In this document: positions 9,332 through 16,796 of the stretch, piece after piece | How positions within the stretch are numbered: the stretch's first letter is position 1 | How the letters are laid out: each line of letters opens with the position of its first letter | NCBI GenBank assembly: GCA_036646055.1 | Contig: JAVXMY010000001.1 | Coordinates: forward strand, 393,221 to 457,220 | DNA from: JAVWMQ01 sp036646055 | Lineage (GTDB): Bacteria > Bacillota > Clostridia > Peptostreptococcales > Anaerovoracaceae | DNA: 64,000 nucleotides | Direction: 5' to 3' | Position numbers and translations under genes: made by a program | Notes under the pieces: generated by a model | What the model saw: the letters and a program-made list of their open reading frames with translations, nothing else | The model's database searches: none | Told to the model about the DNA's origin: nothing

Positions 9332-9396
9332 TTGACAAAGGTGTAACTTTGGTATATATTATAGATAACGATTAAACGAATGCTTAATTGTTTAAT
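9332..9396 (+). promoter_or_regulatory. Promoter and probable ArsR-family operator of the metal-resistance operon
   Basis: TTGACA (9332-9337), a 17-bp spacer and TATATT (9355-9360) form a near-consensus sigma-A promoter. It is followed by an inverted repeat ATTAAAC (9371-9377)/GTTTAAT (9390-9396). A palindrome at the transcription start fits autorepression by the ArsR-type regulator encoded from 9447. Confidence 0.75.
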
Positions 9397-9446
9397 TGTA
9401 AAATGTTATGTCCATTATATTACTTAAACTTTGAAGGGAGGTACAT

Positions 9447-9800
9447 ATGAATAAGGTTATTTTGCCACATGATCATGGAACTAATACAGTTAATGCTCTA
9501 TCCTACATTCCAGAAGAAGAAAGCCTTGAAACAAGTGCGTTTCTGTTTTCCCTTATTAGTGACCAGACTAGACTTAGAATTTTGCTAGTACTTTGTCACT
9601 CGGAAGAATGTGTCATAAACATAGCTTCCTTAGTTAATATGTCACCACCTGCCGTATCCCACCATTTACGACTATTAAAAAATGCAGGGATTATATCAAG
9701 CCGAAAGGATGGCAAGGAAGTACACTACAAACTTGCTGAAAACCCAAAGGCCCAACTAATGCACAGCATAATTGACGCAACATTTAATATTAATCATTAA
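9447..9800 (+). CDS. ArsR/SmtB-family metal-responsive repressor
   Basis: 117 residues with a winged helix: LISDQTRLRILLVL, INIASLVNMSPPAVSHHLRLLKNAGIISSRKDGKEVHYKL. The recognition helix SPPAVSHHLRLL is typical of ArsR/CadC/CzrA repressors. The HDHG near the N-terminus and the C-terminal H/D residues (MHSIIDATFNINH) resemble the alpha-5 site of CzrA/SmtB zinc sensors, but I cannot assign the metal. It leads the operon with an HMA chaperone and a CadA-like ATPase, and a strong RBS (GAAGGGAGG) precedes its start. Confidence 0.88.
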   Translation: MNKVILPHDHGTNTVNALSYIPEEESLETSAFLFSLISDQTRLRILLVLCHSEECVINIASLVNMSPPAVSHHLRLLKNAGIISSRKDGKEVHYKLAENPKAQLMHSIIDATFNINH

Positions 9801-9843
9801 TTACTAAAGGCTGAACCATTGGCCACATAAGAAAGGAATACAC

Positions 9844-10056
9844 ATGAAAAGATCATTTAAATTAGAAAACCTACACTGCGCTAATTGCGCTGCTAAAATG
9901 GAAGAAAAAATCAATAAACTTGAAAGCGTAACTGCTGCATCAATTGGGTTTATGTCAATGAGAATTAATATTGAAGCAGACAATATGGACCTTGCTCTTG
10001 AGTCAGCACAAGATGCCATAAGTGCCATTGAACCAGATTGCAGAATAGTTAAGTAA
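9844..10056 (+). CDS. Small heavy-metal-associated (HMA) domain protein
   Basis: 70 residues forming a complete HMA/ferredoxin-like domain with one metal site, LHCANCAAKME (residues about 8-18). It would carry or sense a soft metal ion in the cytoplasm. The following ATPase lacks the usual N-terminal HMA domain, so this gene looks like that domain encoded separately. The RBS AGAAAGGA precedes the start. The product lies between the repressor and pump genes in the same operon. Confidence 0.88.
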   Translation: MKRSFKLENLHCANCAAKMEEKINKLESVTAASIGFMSMRINIEADNMDLALESAQDAISAIEPDCRIVK

Positions 10057-10148
10057 TTACGCCTTTGCTACAGAAGTTGGAAGCAATAATAAGCCAATAC
10101 TAAGGCTGATCCAATTGACAAGGCAAGGACGGATAAGGAGGAATACAG

Positions 10149-12020
10149 ATGAATAAAATGCAAAAGACCAAATTAATACGAGTAATCCTAGCTAGCGGGC
10201 TTTTTGCTGTATCGGTTTTTGCACCACTTAATCAACAAATTACAATGGGACTAGCCATTGGCGCATTTGTAATAGCTGGCTACAGCGCTTTTGGGGAGGC
10301 GGCTAAAACATTAATTAAAGGACACTTTCTTGACGAAAACTTCCTAATGTCAATTGCCGGAGTTGGTGCCATGATTTTGGGCCAGTACTCTGAAGGTTGC
10401 GCCGTAATGCTCTTTTATTTAGTTGGCGAGTTTTTCGAAACCTACGCAGTAGATAATTCCAGAAAATCCATTGGTGAGCTAATGGATATAAGGCCGGATA
10501 TAGCCAACGTAATAACCGATGACGGTACAAAAGAAATGGATCCATACGATGTAGAAGTTGGTTCAATACTACTAGTAAAACCCGGGGAACGAATTCCAAT
10601 TGACGGAGTAATAATTGAAGGGTCAGGATCAATAGATACTAAGGCCTTAACTGGCGAACCTTTAGCAATGGACGCAGTCAAAGGCACCCATGTTATTAGC
10701 GGCTGTATAAATCTAAACGGCCTTTTGAAAATTGAAACTACCAAAGAATTTAGCCAATCAACTGTTGCAAAAGTCTTAGATCTAGTTGAAAACGCAACAA
10801 CAAAAAAAGCGGCAACAGAGAAATTTATCACTAAATTCGCTAAGTACTATACACCTATAGTCGTTGCAATTGCAGCAGTTATAGGCATTGCAGTGCCCCT
10901 AATTATGGGATACGAATTTGCAGATTGGATATACAAGGCTCTATTGTTCCTAGTAATTTCTTGCCCATGTGCTCTAGTAATTTCAGTACCTCTTAGCTTC
11001 TTTGGAGGCATTGGTTCAGCTTCTAAAAACGGTATCTTAGTCAAAGGCAGTAATTATCTTGAAGCAATAACCAAACTTGAAACTATTATCTTTGACAAAA
11101 CCGGTACAATTACATCAGGCAAATTTGCTGTTGAAGATGTGGAATCATTTAACTGCCCTCCTGAACAGTTGCTGACCTTAGCGGCCTATGTTGAATATTA
11201 TTCAACTCACCCACTAGCAGAGGCCATTATCACCTCATATAATTACGGAATCGCTTCAGAAGGCAGCGTTCCTTCCATAGACGAAAGCGCCATTGCTAAC
11301 TTCCAGGAAATCCCTGGCAAAGGCAGTACAGCTACCATTAATGGAACTATGATTTTTGCAGGAAACGCTAAACTTATGGAACTTTGTAATGTAACAGAAC
11401 TGCCAGAAGTAGACGATGCCACACTGGTTCATGTAGCCACAGGCAAAGAATATTTAGGGTACATAGCTCTTAGAGATCAAATTAAGGAAGACTCTGCCCA
11501 GGCTCTAGAAGCCCTAGAAACTCTGGGAATTGAAGATACTGTAATGTTAACAGGCGATAGGAAATCTGTAGCTGAATCCGTAGGAAAAAAACTGCGCATC
11601 GGCACTGTTTTCAGCCAGTTATTGCCTAACCAAAAGTTAGAACTTACAGAAACAATTTTAGAAGATAAAACTCCAAATAAAAATGTTGCTTTCGTTGGAG
11701 ATGGAATTAATGATGCTCCTACACTAGCAAGAGTAGATATAGGAATTGCCATGGGTGGACTTGGATCTGAAGCTGCAATTGATGCAGCAGACATCGTAAT
11801 TATGGATGACAAGCTAAGTAAAATTCCTAAACTAATTAAGATTGCCAAAAAGACAATTAGAATATCTAAAGAAAATATAGTTTTCGCTCTTGGAATTAAG
11901 TTTGCAATTTTAGCACTAGGCCTATTTGGAATCGCAACTATGTGGATGGCCATTTTTGCAGATGTTGGAGTAAGCATAATAGCAATTCTAAACTCAATGA
12001 GAACACTTAGAACTAAGTAA
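10149..12020 (+). CDS. cadA: CadA/ZntA-like heavy-metal P1B-type ATPase
   Basis: 623 residues with the actuator motif TGEP (ALTGEPLAMD), the membrane metal site SCPCAL, phosphorylation loop DKTGTITSG, the HP of P1B pumps in STHPLAEA, and GDGINDAPTLARVDIG. The CPC motif and the ISCPCALVISVPLSFFGG context are typical of zinc/cadmium/lead exporters rather than copper pumps. There is no CxxC metal-binding domain before the first membrane helices; that function is probably supplied by the preceding 70-residue HMA protein. The start has GGAGG upstream and a bidirectional terminator follows. Confidence 0.92.
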   Translation: MNKMQKTKLIRVILASGLFAVSVFAPLNQQITMGLAIGAFVIAGYSAFGEAAKTLIKGHFLDENFLMSIAGVGAMILGQYSEGCAVMLFYLVGEFFETYAVDNSRKSIGELMDIRPDIANVITDDGTKEMDPYDVEVGSILLVKPGERIPIDGVIIEGSGSIDTKALTGEPLAMDAVKGTHVISGCINLNGLLKIETTKEFSQSTVAKVLDLVENATTKKAATEKFITKFAKYYTPIVVAIAAVIGIAVPLIMGYEFADWIYKALLFLVISCPCALVISVPLSFFGGIGSASKNGILVKGSNYLEAITKLETIIFDKTGTITSGKFAVEDVESFNCPPEQLLTLAAYVEYYSTHPLAEAIITSYNYGIASEGSVPSIDESAIANFQEIPGKGSTATINGTMIFAGNAKLMELCNVTELPEVDDATLVHVATGKEYLGYIALRDQIKEDSAQALEALETLGIEDTVMLTGDRKSVAESVGKKLRIGTVFSQLLPNQKLELTETILEDKTPNKNVAFVGDGINDAPTLARVDIGIAMGGLGSEAAIDAADIVIMDDKLSKIPKLIKIAKKTIRISKENIVFALGIKFAILALGLFGIATMWMAIFADVGVSIIAILNSMRTLRTK

Positions 12021-12064
12021 CCATTGCAGATACAACTTCTAATATGGCCTTTAATACAAAATAA

Positions 12065-12089
12065 AAATAGACTGGAATACAGTCTATTT
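12065..12089. terminator. Bidirectional terminator between cadA and the decarboxylase gene
   Basis: Stem AAATAGACTG/CAGTCTATTT with a five-base loop, flanked by T-runs when read on + and A-rich sequence on the other side. It lies between two convergent genes and can serve both. Confidence 0.88.
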
Positions 12090-12094
12090 TTTTA

Positions 12095-13507
12095 TTATTT
12101 GTATATAAGGATCTGATTCCCTTCATCAATACCAAAAATAAGTTTGTCGTAACTTAACATTTCAATTAAACAATTAACTATTTCTTCCGTAATAACTTCC
12201 CCTGGGCAAATAAATGGTATGCCTGGTGGATAGGGAATAATCATTCTAGCACTAACTAGGCCGGCTGAATCTTTCAGATTCACAAGTTTCTTCAGAGAAG
12301 AAACTTGGCCCTTAGGGCCCGGCCTTGGAATATAAAAACCCTGGCCAGGTTTAACTTGAACATCAGGGTGAGTTTCGGAAATCTCCTTCAAACAATGAAG
12401 AAGCCTTACAAAATCCTCCCTACAGTTGCCTATACCTGACATACACATCAAAATATCCCCAGTATAAAACTCAGAATAAATGTTTTGACCCATAAGAAGA
12501 GACTCTAATTGACTACCATTAATCCCCTTGGCGCTAAAATCCAAATTCAACTTAGTACTATCCAAATTCTCATTGGTAATAACCTTAAGACCCTTGATTT
12601 TTTTTGCTTCCTCATAAAAAAACTCAATGTTTTCCTGCCACTCACCCATTAAGACTGTGCCATGATTAATCAAAATTTCACTATTAACACTAAGACCCGC
12701 CATCAAAACATATGAAGGACTGGTACTTTGAACAAGAGCAAGTTTTTCCTCAAGAACATACTTATCCACCCTATCACTCATTAAATTAATCACAGCACTT
12801 TGAGTAAATGAGGCCAGAGTTTTGTGAATACTGTTAATTACAATATCTGCCCCCTGCTCCTCAGCAGACTTAGGCAAATTACTCTTTGTCATAATATTAA
12901 AAAACTTTAGGTGGGCGCCATGGGCCTGGTCTACAATCAAAACCTTACCATACTTATGAGCCACCTTAGCAATAGCTTCAATGTCACTGCAAATACCATA
13001 ATAATTTGGACTAGGCAAAATAACAGCCTTAATTTGTTCCCATTCTTTAGCTTTACTATCAGCTGCTAGGGCTGCCTCAATATCTTCTGGCAGAATCGGT
13101 CCTAAAATGCCATCCCCTAATACTGATGGATAAACATAATCCATTTCAATAGCCCCAAGAGTGGCTCCACTATGAACAGACTTATGACAATTACGGGCAG
13201 CTAGGATTTTTTGACCCGCCTTAGCTACTGCCAGCATTGCCCCTATAATTCCACTGCTAGTTCCGTTAATTAGCAAGTAGCTTTCCTGAGACTGGTATAG
13301 ATTTTTGTAGTTTTCCATAGCCTTTTTAATAATGCCCTCTGGGTGAAACAAATTATCTGCACCTGGAATCTCAGTAATGTCCCAGTCGACAAAGCTACGG
13401 AAAAAATTCCCGTAGCCGTATCTATCAAATATTTTATAACCCTTATGACCTGGCATATGAAAAGAAACCGTATTTTTATTTCCGTATTCCTCTAAATAAG
13501 CTTTCAT
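12095..13507 (-). CDS. Orn/Lys/Arg decarboxylase family PLP enzyme
   Basis: 470 residues of the short Gram-positive type (YaaO/SpeA-like) of fold-I decarboxylases. It starts with VSFHMPGHKGYKIF, has VLIVDQAHGAHLKF (the PLP-contacting Asp) and the Schiff-base lysine in INSIHKTLASFTQSA, and ends with IIPYPPGIPFICPGE. It would make cadaverine, agmatine or putrescine; the substrate cannot be told by eye. The gene is 9 bp downstream of serS and probably shares its transcript. Confidence 0.9.
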   Translation of the reverse strand: MKAYLEEYGNKNTVSFHMPGHKGYKIFDRYGYGNFFRSFVDWDITEIPGADNLFHPEGIIKKAMENYKNLYQSQESYLLINGTSSGIIGAMLAVAKAGQKILAARNCHKSVHSGATLGAIEMDYVYPSVLGDGILGPILPEDIEAALAADSKAKEWEQIKAVILPSPNYYGICSDIEAIAKVAHKYGKVLIVDQAHGAHLKFFNIMTKSNLPKSAEEQGADIVINSIHKTLASFTQSAVINLMSDRVDKYVLEEKLALVQSTSPSYVLMAGLSVNSEILINHGTVLMGEWQENIEFFYEEAKKIKGLKVITNENLDSTKLNLDFSAKGINGSQLESLLMGQNIYSEFYTGDILMCMSGIGNCREDFVRLLHCLKEISETHPDVQVKPGQGFYIPRPGPKGQVSSLKKLVNLKDSAGLVSARMIIPYPPGIPFICPGEVITEEIVNCLIEMLSYDKLIFGIDEGNQILIYK

Positions 13508-13516
13508 AGTGATCTC

Positions 13517-14791
13517 CTATTTTGTAATTTTGTCAGTTCCCATATACTGTCTTAGTACTTCTGGAATCTCAACTGATCCATCTGCCTGCTGATAGTTTTC
13601 TAAAATAGCTGCAACTGTTCTGCCTACAGCCAGTCCTGATCCGTTTAATGTATGAACAAATTCTGGTTTGCCACCTTCTTCAGGTCTAAATCTAATATTA
13701 GCTCTTCTAGCCTGGTAAGACTCAAAATTACTGCAAGAAGAAATTTCAACATATCTTCCATAACTTGGCATCCAAACTTCAATATCGTAAGTTTTAGCTG
13801 ATGAGAAACCTAGGTCTCCTGTACTTAATGTAACAACTCTATATGGAATGTCTAATCTTTTTAGAACTTCTTCAGCTGCATTTACTAAAGATTCTAATTC
13901 CTTATATGAATCTTCCGGCTTAACAAACTTAACTAATTCAACCTTGTTAAACTGATGCTGACGAATAAGACCTCTAGTGTCTCTACCAGCAGATCCAGCT
14001 TCTTTTCTCCAGCAAGGAGTGTAGGCTGTATAGTAAACTGGAAGTTCGCCTTCAGGAAGAATTTCCTGAGCTCTTAAGTTAGTTACAGGAACTTCTGCAG
14101 TTGGAATCATGAAGAAATCTTTGGCAGGTACATGGAACATATCATCTTCAAACTTAGGTAACTGCCCTGTTCCTGTCATAGCATCTCTATTAACCATAAA
14201 TGGTGGAAGGATTTCTGTAAATCCGTTTTCTTCTGTATGTAAGTTAAGCATAAAGTTAATTACAGATCTTTCTAGTCTAGCTCCTAAGCCTTTGTACACT
14301 GTAAATCTAGCACCAGAAATTTTAGCAGCTCTTTCGAAGTCTAAAATATCTAAATCTGTTCCAACATCCCAATGGGCTTTTTCTTCAAAATCAAATACTC
14401 TAGGCTCTCCAACTTTTCTAACTTCAACATTATCTGAATCGTCTTTACCTACTGGTACTTCTGGGTTTGGTGTATTTGGAATATTAAGGATTGCATCTCT
14501 TAAATCCGCTTCAATCTGAGCAACCTTACCATCTAGTTCTTTAATTTCATTAGAAAGTTCTTTCATTTCTGCCATAATAGCAGTAGTGTCTTTGCCTTCC
14601 TTCTTAAGTTTTGGAATTTCCTTAGAAACTGTTCCCTGTTTGTTTTTCATCTGTTCAACAATCCCTAGAACTTCTCTTCTTTCCTTGTCTAATGCAATAA
14701 CATTATCAATTCCAAAGTCTCCATTTCCTCTTCGTAGAACTGCTTCCTTAACCCCATCAAAATCTTCTCTAATTCTTTTAATATCTAACAT
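13517..14791 (-). CDS. serS: Seryl-tRNA synthetase
   Basis: 424 residues, the expected length. The N-terminal coiled-coil arm (about residues 25-110, rich in K/E) holds the tRNA-Ser variable arm. The class II core has motif 2 TPCWRKEAGSAGRDTRGLIRQHQFNKVE and motif 3 near LNGSGLAVGRTVAAILENYQ. It charges tRNA-Ser (and tRNA-Sec) with serine. There is no T-box leader: only 17 bp separate it from the glutamine synthetase gene upstream. Confidence 0.97.
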   Translation of the reverse strand: MLDIKRIREDFDGVKEAVLRRGNGDFGIDNVIALDKERREVLGIVEQMKNKQGTVSKEIPKLKKEGKDTTAIMAEMKELSNEIKELDGKVAQIEADLRDAILNIPNTPNPEVPVGKDDSDNVEVRKVGEPRVFDFEEKAHWDVGTDLDILDFERAAKISGARFTVYKGLGARLERSVINFMLNLHTEENGFTEILPPFMVNRDAMTGTGQLPKFEDDMFHVPAKDFFMIPTAEVPVTNLRAQEILPEGELPVYYTAYTPCWRKEAGSAGRDTRGLIRQHQFNKVELVKFVKPEDSYKELESLVNAAEEVLKRLDIPYRVVTLSTGDLGFSSAKTYDIEVWMPSYGRYVEISSCSNFESYQARRANIRFRPEEGGKPEFVHTLNGSGLAVGRTVAAILENYQQADGSVEIPEVLRQYMGTDKITK

Positions 14792-14808
14792 TTTTTATTC
14801 TGCCTCTC

Positions 14809-16725
14809 TTACATTAAATTTCTCTTATATAAACTGTATAAATCCTCTAATTTCTCAACCTTTTCCTGCATTTCTACCTGATACATAGATGCAGTTTCAA
14901 AGTCTTCGTTTTCAAGTGCAATTACTAATTTAGTCAATAAGCATTGATCGTTTAAAGTTGTCTTACCAAGTTCAAGTCTCAGCTTATTAATTCTACTCCA
15001 GTATGCTACATCGTAATCTTCACAATCAACATCGTCATGCAACTTCTTAGTATTTCTAAGTAGGTCCATTACATTTGGAACAATTCTGTTATGAAGTTCT
15101 GTAGCCCACTGTCCTACTATTGCAGCCTTGTAAGATGCAATATTTCGTTCATCTAGCACATCGTCAATGCCTAGTACTCGCATTTTTTCCGGTTGGTCAT
15201 CGAAGGCACAAAGTGCTTCCCAAACTGTTCTCGGTGCTCTGCCAAAGTAAATATCTCTATCATTTGGAGTGTAACATTCGTAAACGTTTTCTTCACTTCT
15301 ATAGATTCTGTTTTTTTCTAAATAGAAGTCGTCCTCTCCATACTTTTTGGAGATAGATGTAACTAGTTCTTCTGGTGTCTTACCATTTACAAGGGCTGCC
15401 TTGATTCCATCTAACATTGCCATATATGATGCCGCAATTACTAAATAAGTGTTACTTGTTGGACAAGGTCCTCTAAGTTCAAACCTTGTAGCTAGTTTGT
15501 TGTTAATATCACGAATTAACCCTACTAATACTGTTCTATTCCTCGATGGTAGTTTTGGGCTATGACCTAGTGAAGTTACTACACAAACTGGAGCTTCATA
15601 TCCAGGTTTTAGCCTTTCATATGCATCGTTTGTAGCAGCAGCAAAAGGATTAATAGCTTCATAGTTTTTAAGTAGTCCCATTAAAGCCCCAAATCCAATT
15701 GGACTTGCAAACTCTGTGTTCATATCCTTTGGACTAAACAGGTTAACTAATTTACCATTATTAAGTTTAACTGCAACTCCTAAATGTGTATGTTCACCAG
15801 AACCTGCAATTCCAGGTAGTGGCTTAGCTGCAAAGGTTACATCTAATCCATACATTCTAAATACGTCTCTAACAACATACTTAACCATGTTTTCATTATC
15901 TGCCGCCTGAAGGGCTGTAGTAAACTTCCAGTCAATTTCAAGTTGTTCCATTACGTGGTCATAGTGTCCCGAATGCCCCATTTTAGCCTTAACTCCGCCT
16001 ACTTCCTTATGGCCCATTTCAACTTCCAAACCGTATCTGTCCAGAACCATTATAGATCTTTCTAGGGCTGTTCTAACAGGCCCAACAGTTCTCTTCCAGT
16101 ATTGCTCTTTCAAAACCTGGGCAGTAGATAGTTCTTCTCTATCTGCTTGGTCATCTGGGGTTTTTACCCAAAATTCCAGTTCAGTGGCACTTGTCAAAAC
16201 AAATTCTTTAATATCCGAGACCTTATCAATATCTAAGTATTCAAATACGTAAGGGTTCTCTTCCAGAAGTTTTTTTAGTTCAACTTTAAATGCTTCTATT
16301 GAGTTTCTAAGAATAACTCTCGATCCAACCTCAGCAACGTCATTATGCACAAGGAACGATGGTATTCTTAAGGTTCCAACAGGAAGCCCCGTTGCGAAGT
16401 CTATATGTTTTAAATTATGATCAACATACCAATTAATATTCTTATCTGGTATAATATCTACTTTTGCATTGTTTAACACAGCAATTTTAGGCAGTACTAC
16501 ACTAGACCCGTCTGTTTGAACACCTACCGACATAAGCTTTTCAAAATCTTCCAAAAAAGCTGCAACAGGTATTTTTTCGTCTGTGTCGTTTCCCCCAATA
16601 TCTATGCCAACTAGTGAAACGAATTTCACCTCTGGATGTTCCTTCAATATAGATGCAACATCATCTCTGTTATGCATTTTAGGTGGGATGCAAAACAACA
16701 TGTCATTTAAGTTGTAATCAAACAT
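14809..16725 (-). CDS. glnA: Glutamine synthetase family protein (long clostridial form)
   Basis: 638 residues from the ATG at 16725, chosen for the GGAGG six bases upstream; earlier ATGs lie within the preceding hairpin. The catalytic core includes ELEFWV, GLEVEMGHKEVGG, PLPGIAGSGEHTHLGV (ammonia/glutamate site) and RFELRGPCPTSNTYLVIAA. The order and spacing follow the Gln-synt_C fold, but the protein is about 200 residues longer than classical GSI, with a C-terminal extension of mostly helical, charged sequence. Such long GS proteins occur in Clostridia. Whether it is the main ammonia-assimilating enzyme is inferred. Confidence 0.85.
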   Translation of the reverse strand: MFDYNLNDMLFCIPPKMHNRDDVASILKEHPEVKFVSLVGIDIGGNDTDEKIPVAAFLEDFEKLMSVGVQTDGSSVVLPKIAVLNNAKVDIIPDKNINWYVDHNLKHIDFATGLPVGTLRIPSFLVHNDVAEVGSRVILRNSIEAFKVELKKLLEENPYVFEYLDIDKVSDIKEFVLTSATELEFWVKTPDDQADREELSTAQVLKEQYWKRTVGPVRTALERSIMVLDRYGLEVEMGHKEVGGVKAKMGHSGHYDHVMEQLEIDWKFTTALQAADNENMVKYVVRDVFRMYGLDVTFAAKPLPGIAGSGEHTHLGVAVKLNNGKLVNLFSPKDMNTEFASPIGFGALMGLLKNYEAINPFAAATNDAYERLKPGYEAPVCVVTSLGHSPKLPSRNRTVLVGLIRDINNKLATRFELRGPCPTSNTYLVIAASYMAMLDGIKAALVNGKTPEELVTSISKKYGEDDFYLEKNRIYRSEENVYECYTPNDRDIYFGRAPRTVWEALCAFDDQPEKMRVLGIDDVLDERNIASYKAAIVGQWATELHNRIVPNVMDLLRNTKKLHDDVDCEDYDVAYWSRINKLRLELGKTTLNDQCLLTKLVIALENEDFETASMYQVEMQEKVEKLEDLYSLYKRNLM

Positions 16726-16741
16726 ATACGCCTCCATTATA

Positions 16742-16785
16742 AAGATTTTTAGGAAATGCACAAAGATGCATTTCCTTCAAATCTT
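16742..16785 (-). terminator. Long hairpin between UPF0182 gene and glnA
   Basis: Perfect 10-bp stem AGGAAATGCA/TGCATTTCCT, enclosed by an outer 7-bp stem AAGATTT/AAATCTT. On the minus strand the inner stem is followed by TAAAAATCTTT and then, seven bases on, by the glnA RBS. It can end the upstream transcript or act as a leader structure for glnA. Confidence 0.7.
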
Positions 16786-16796
16786 AAGTATATTAA

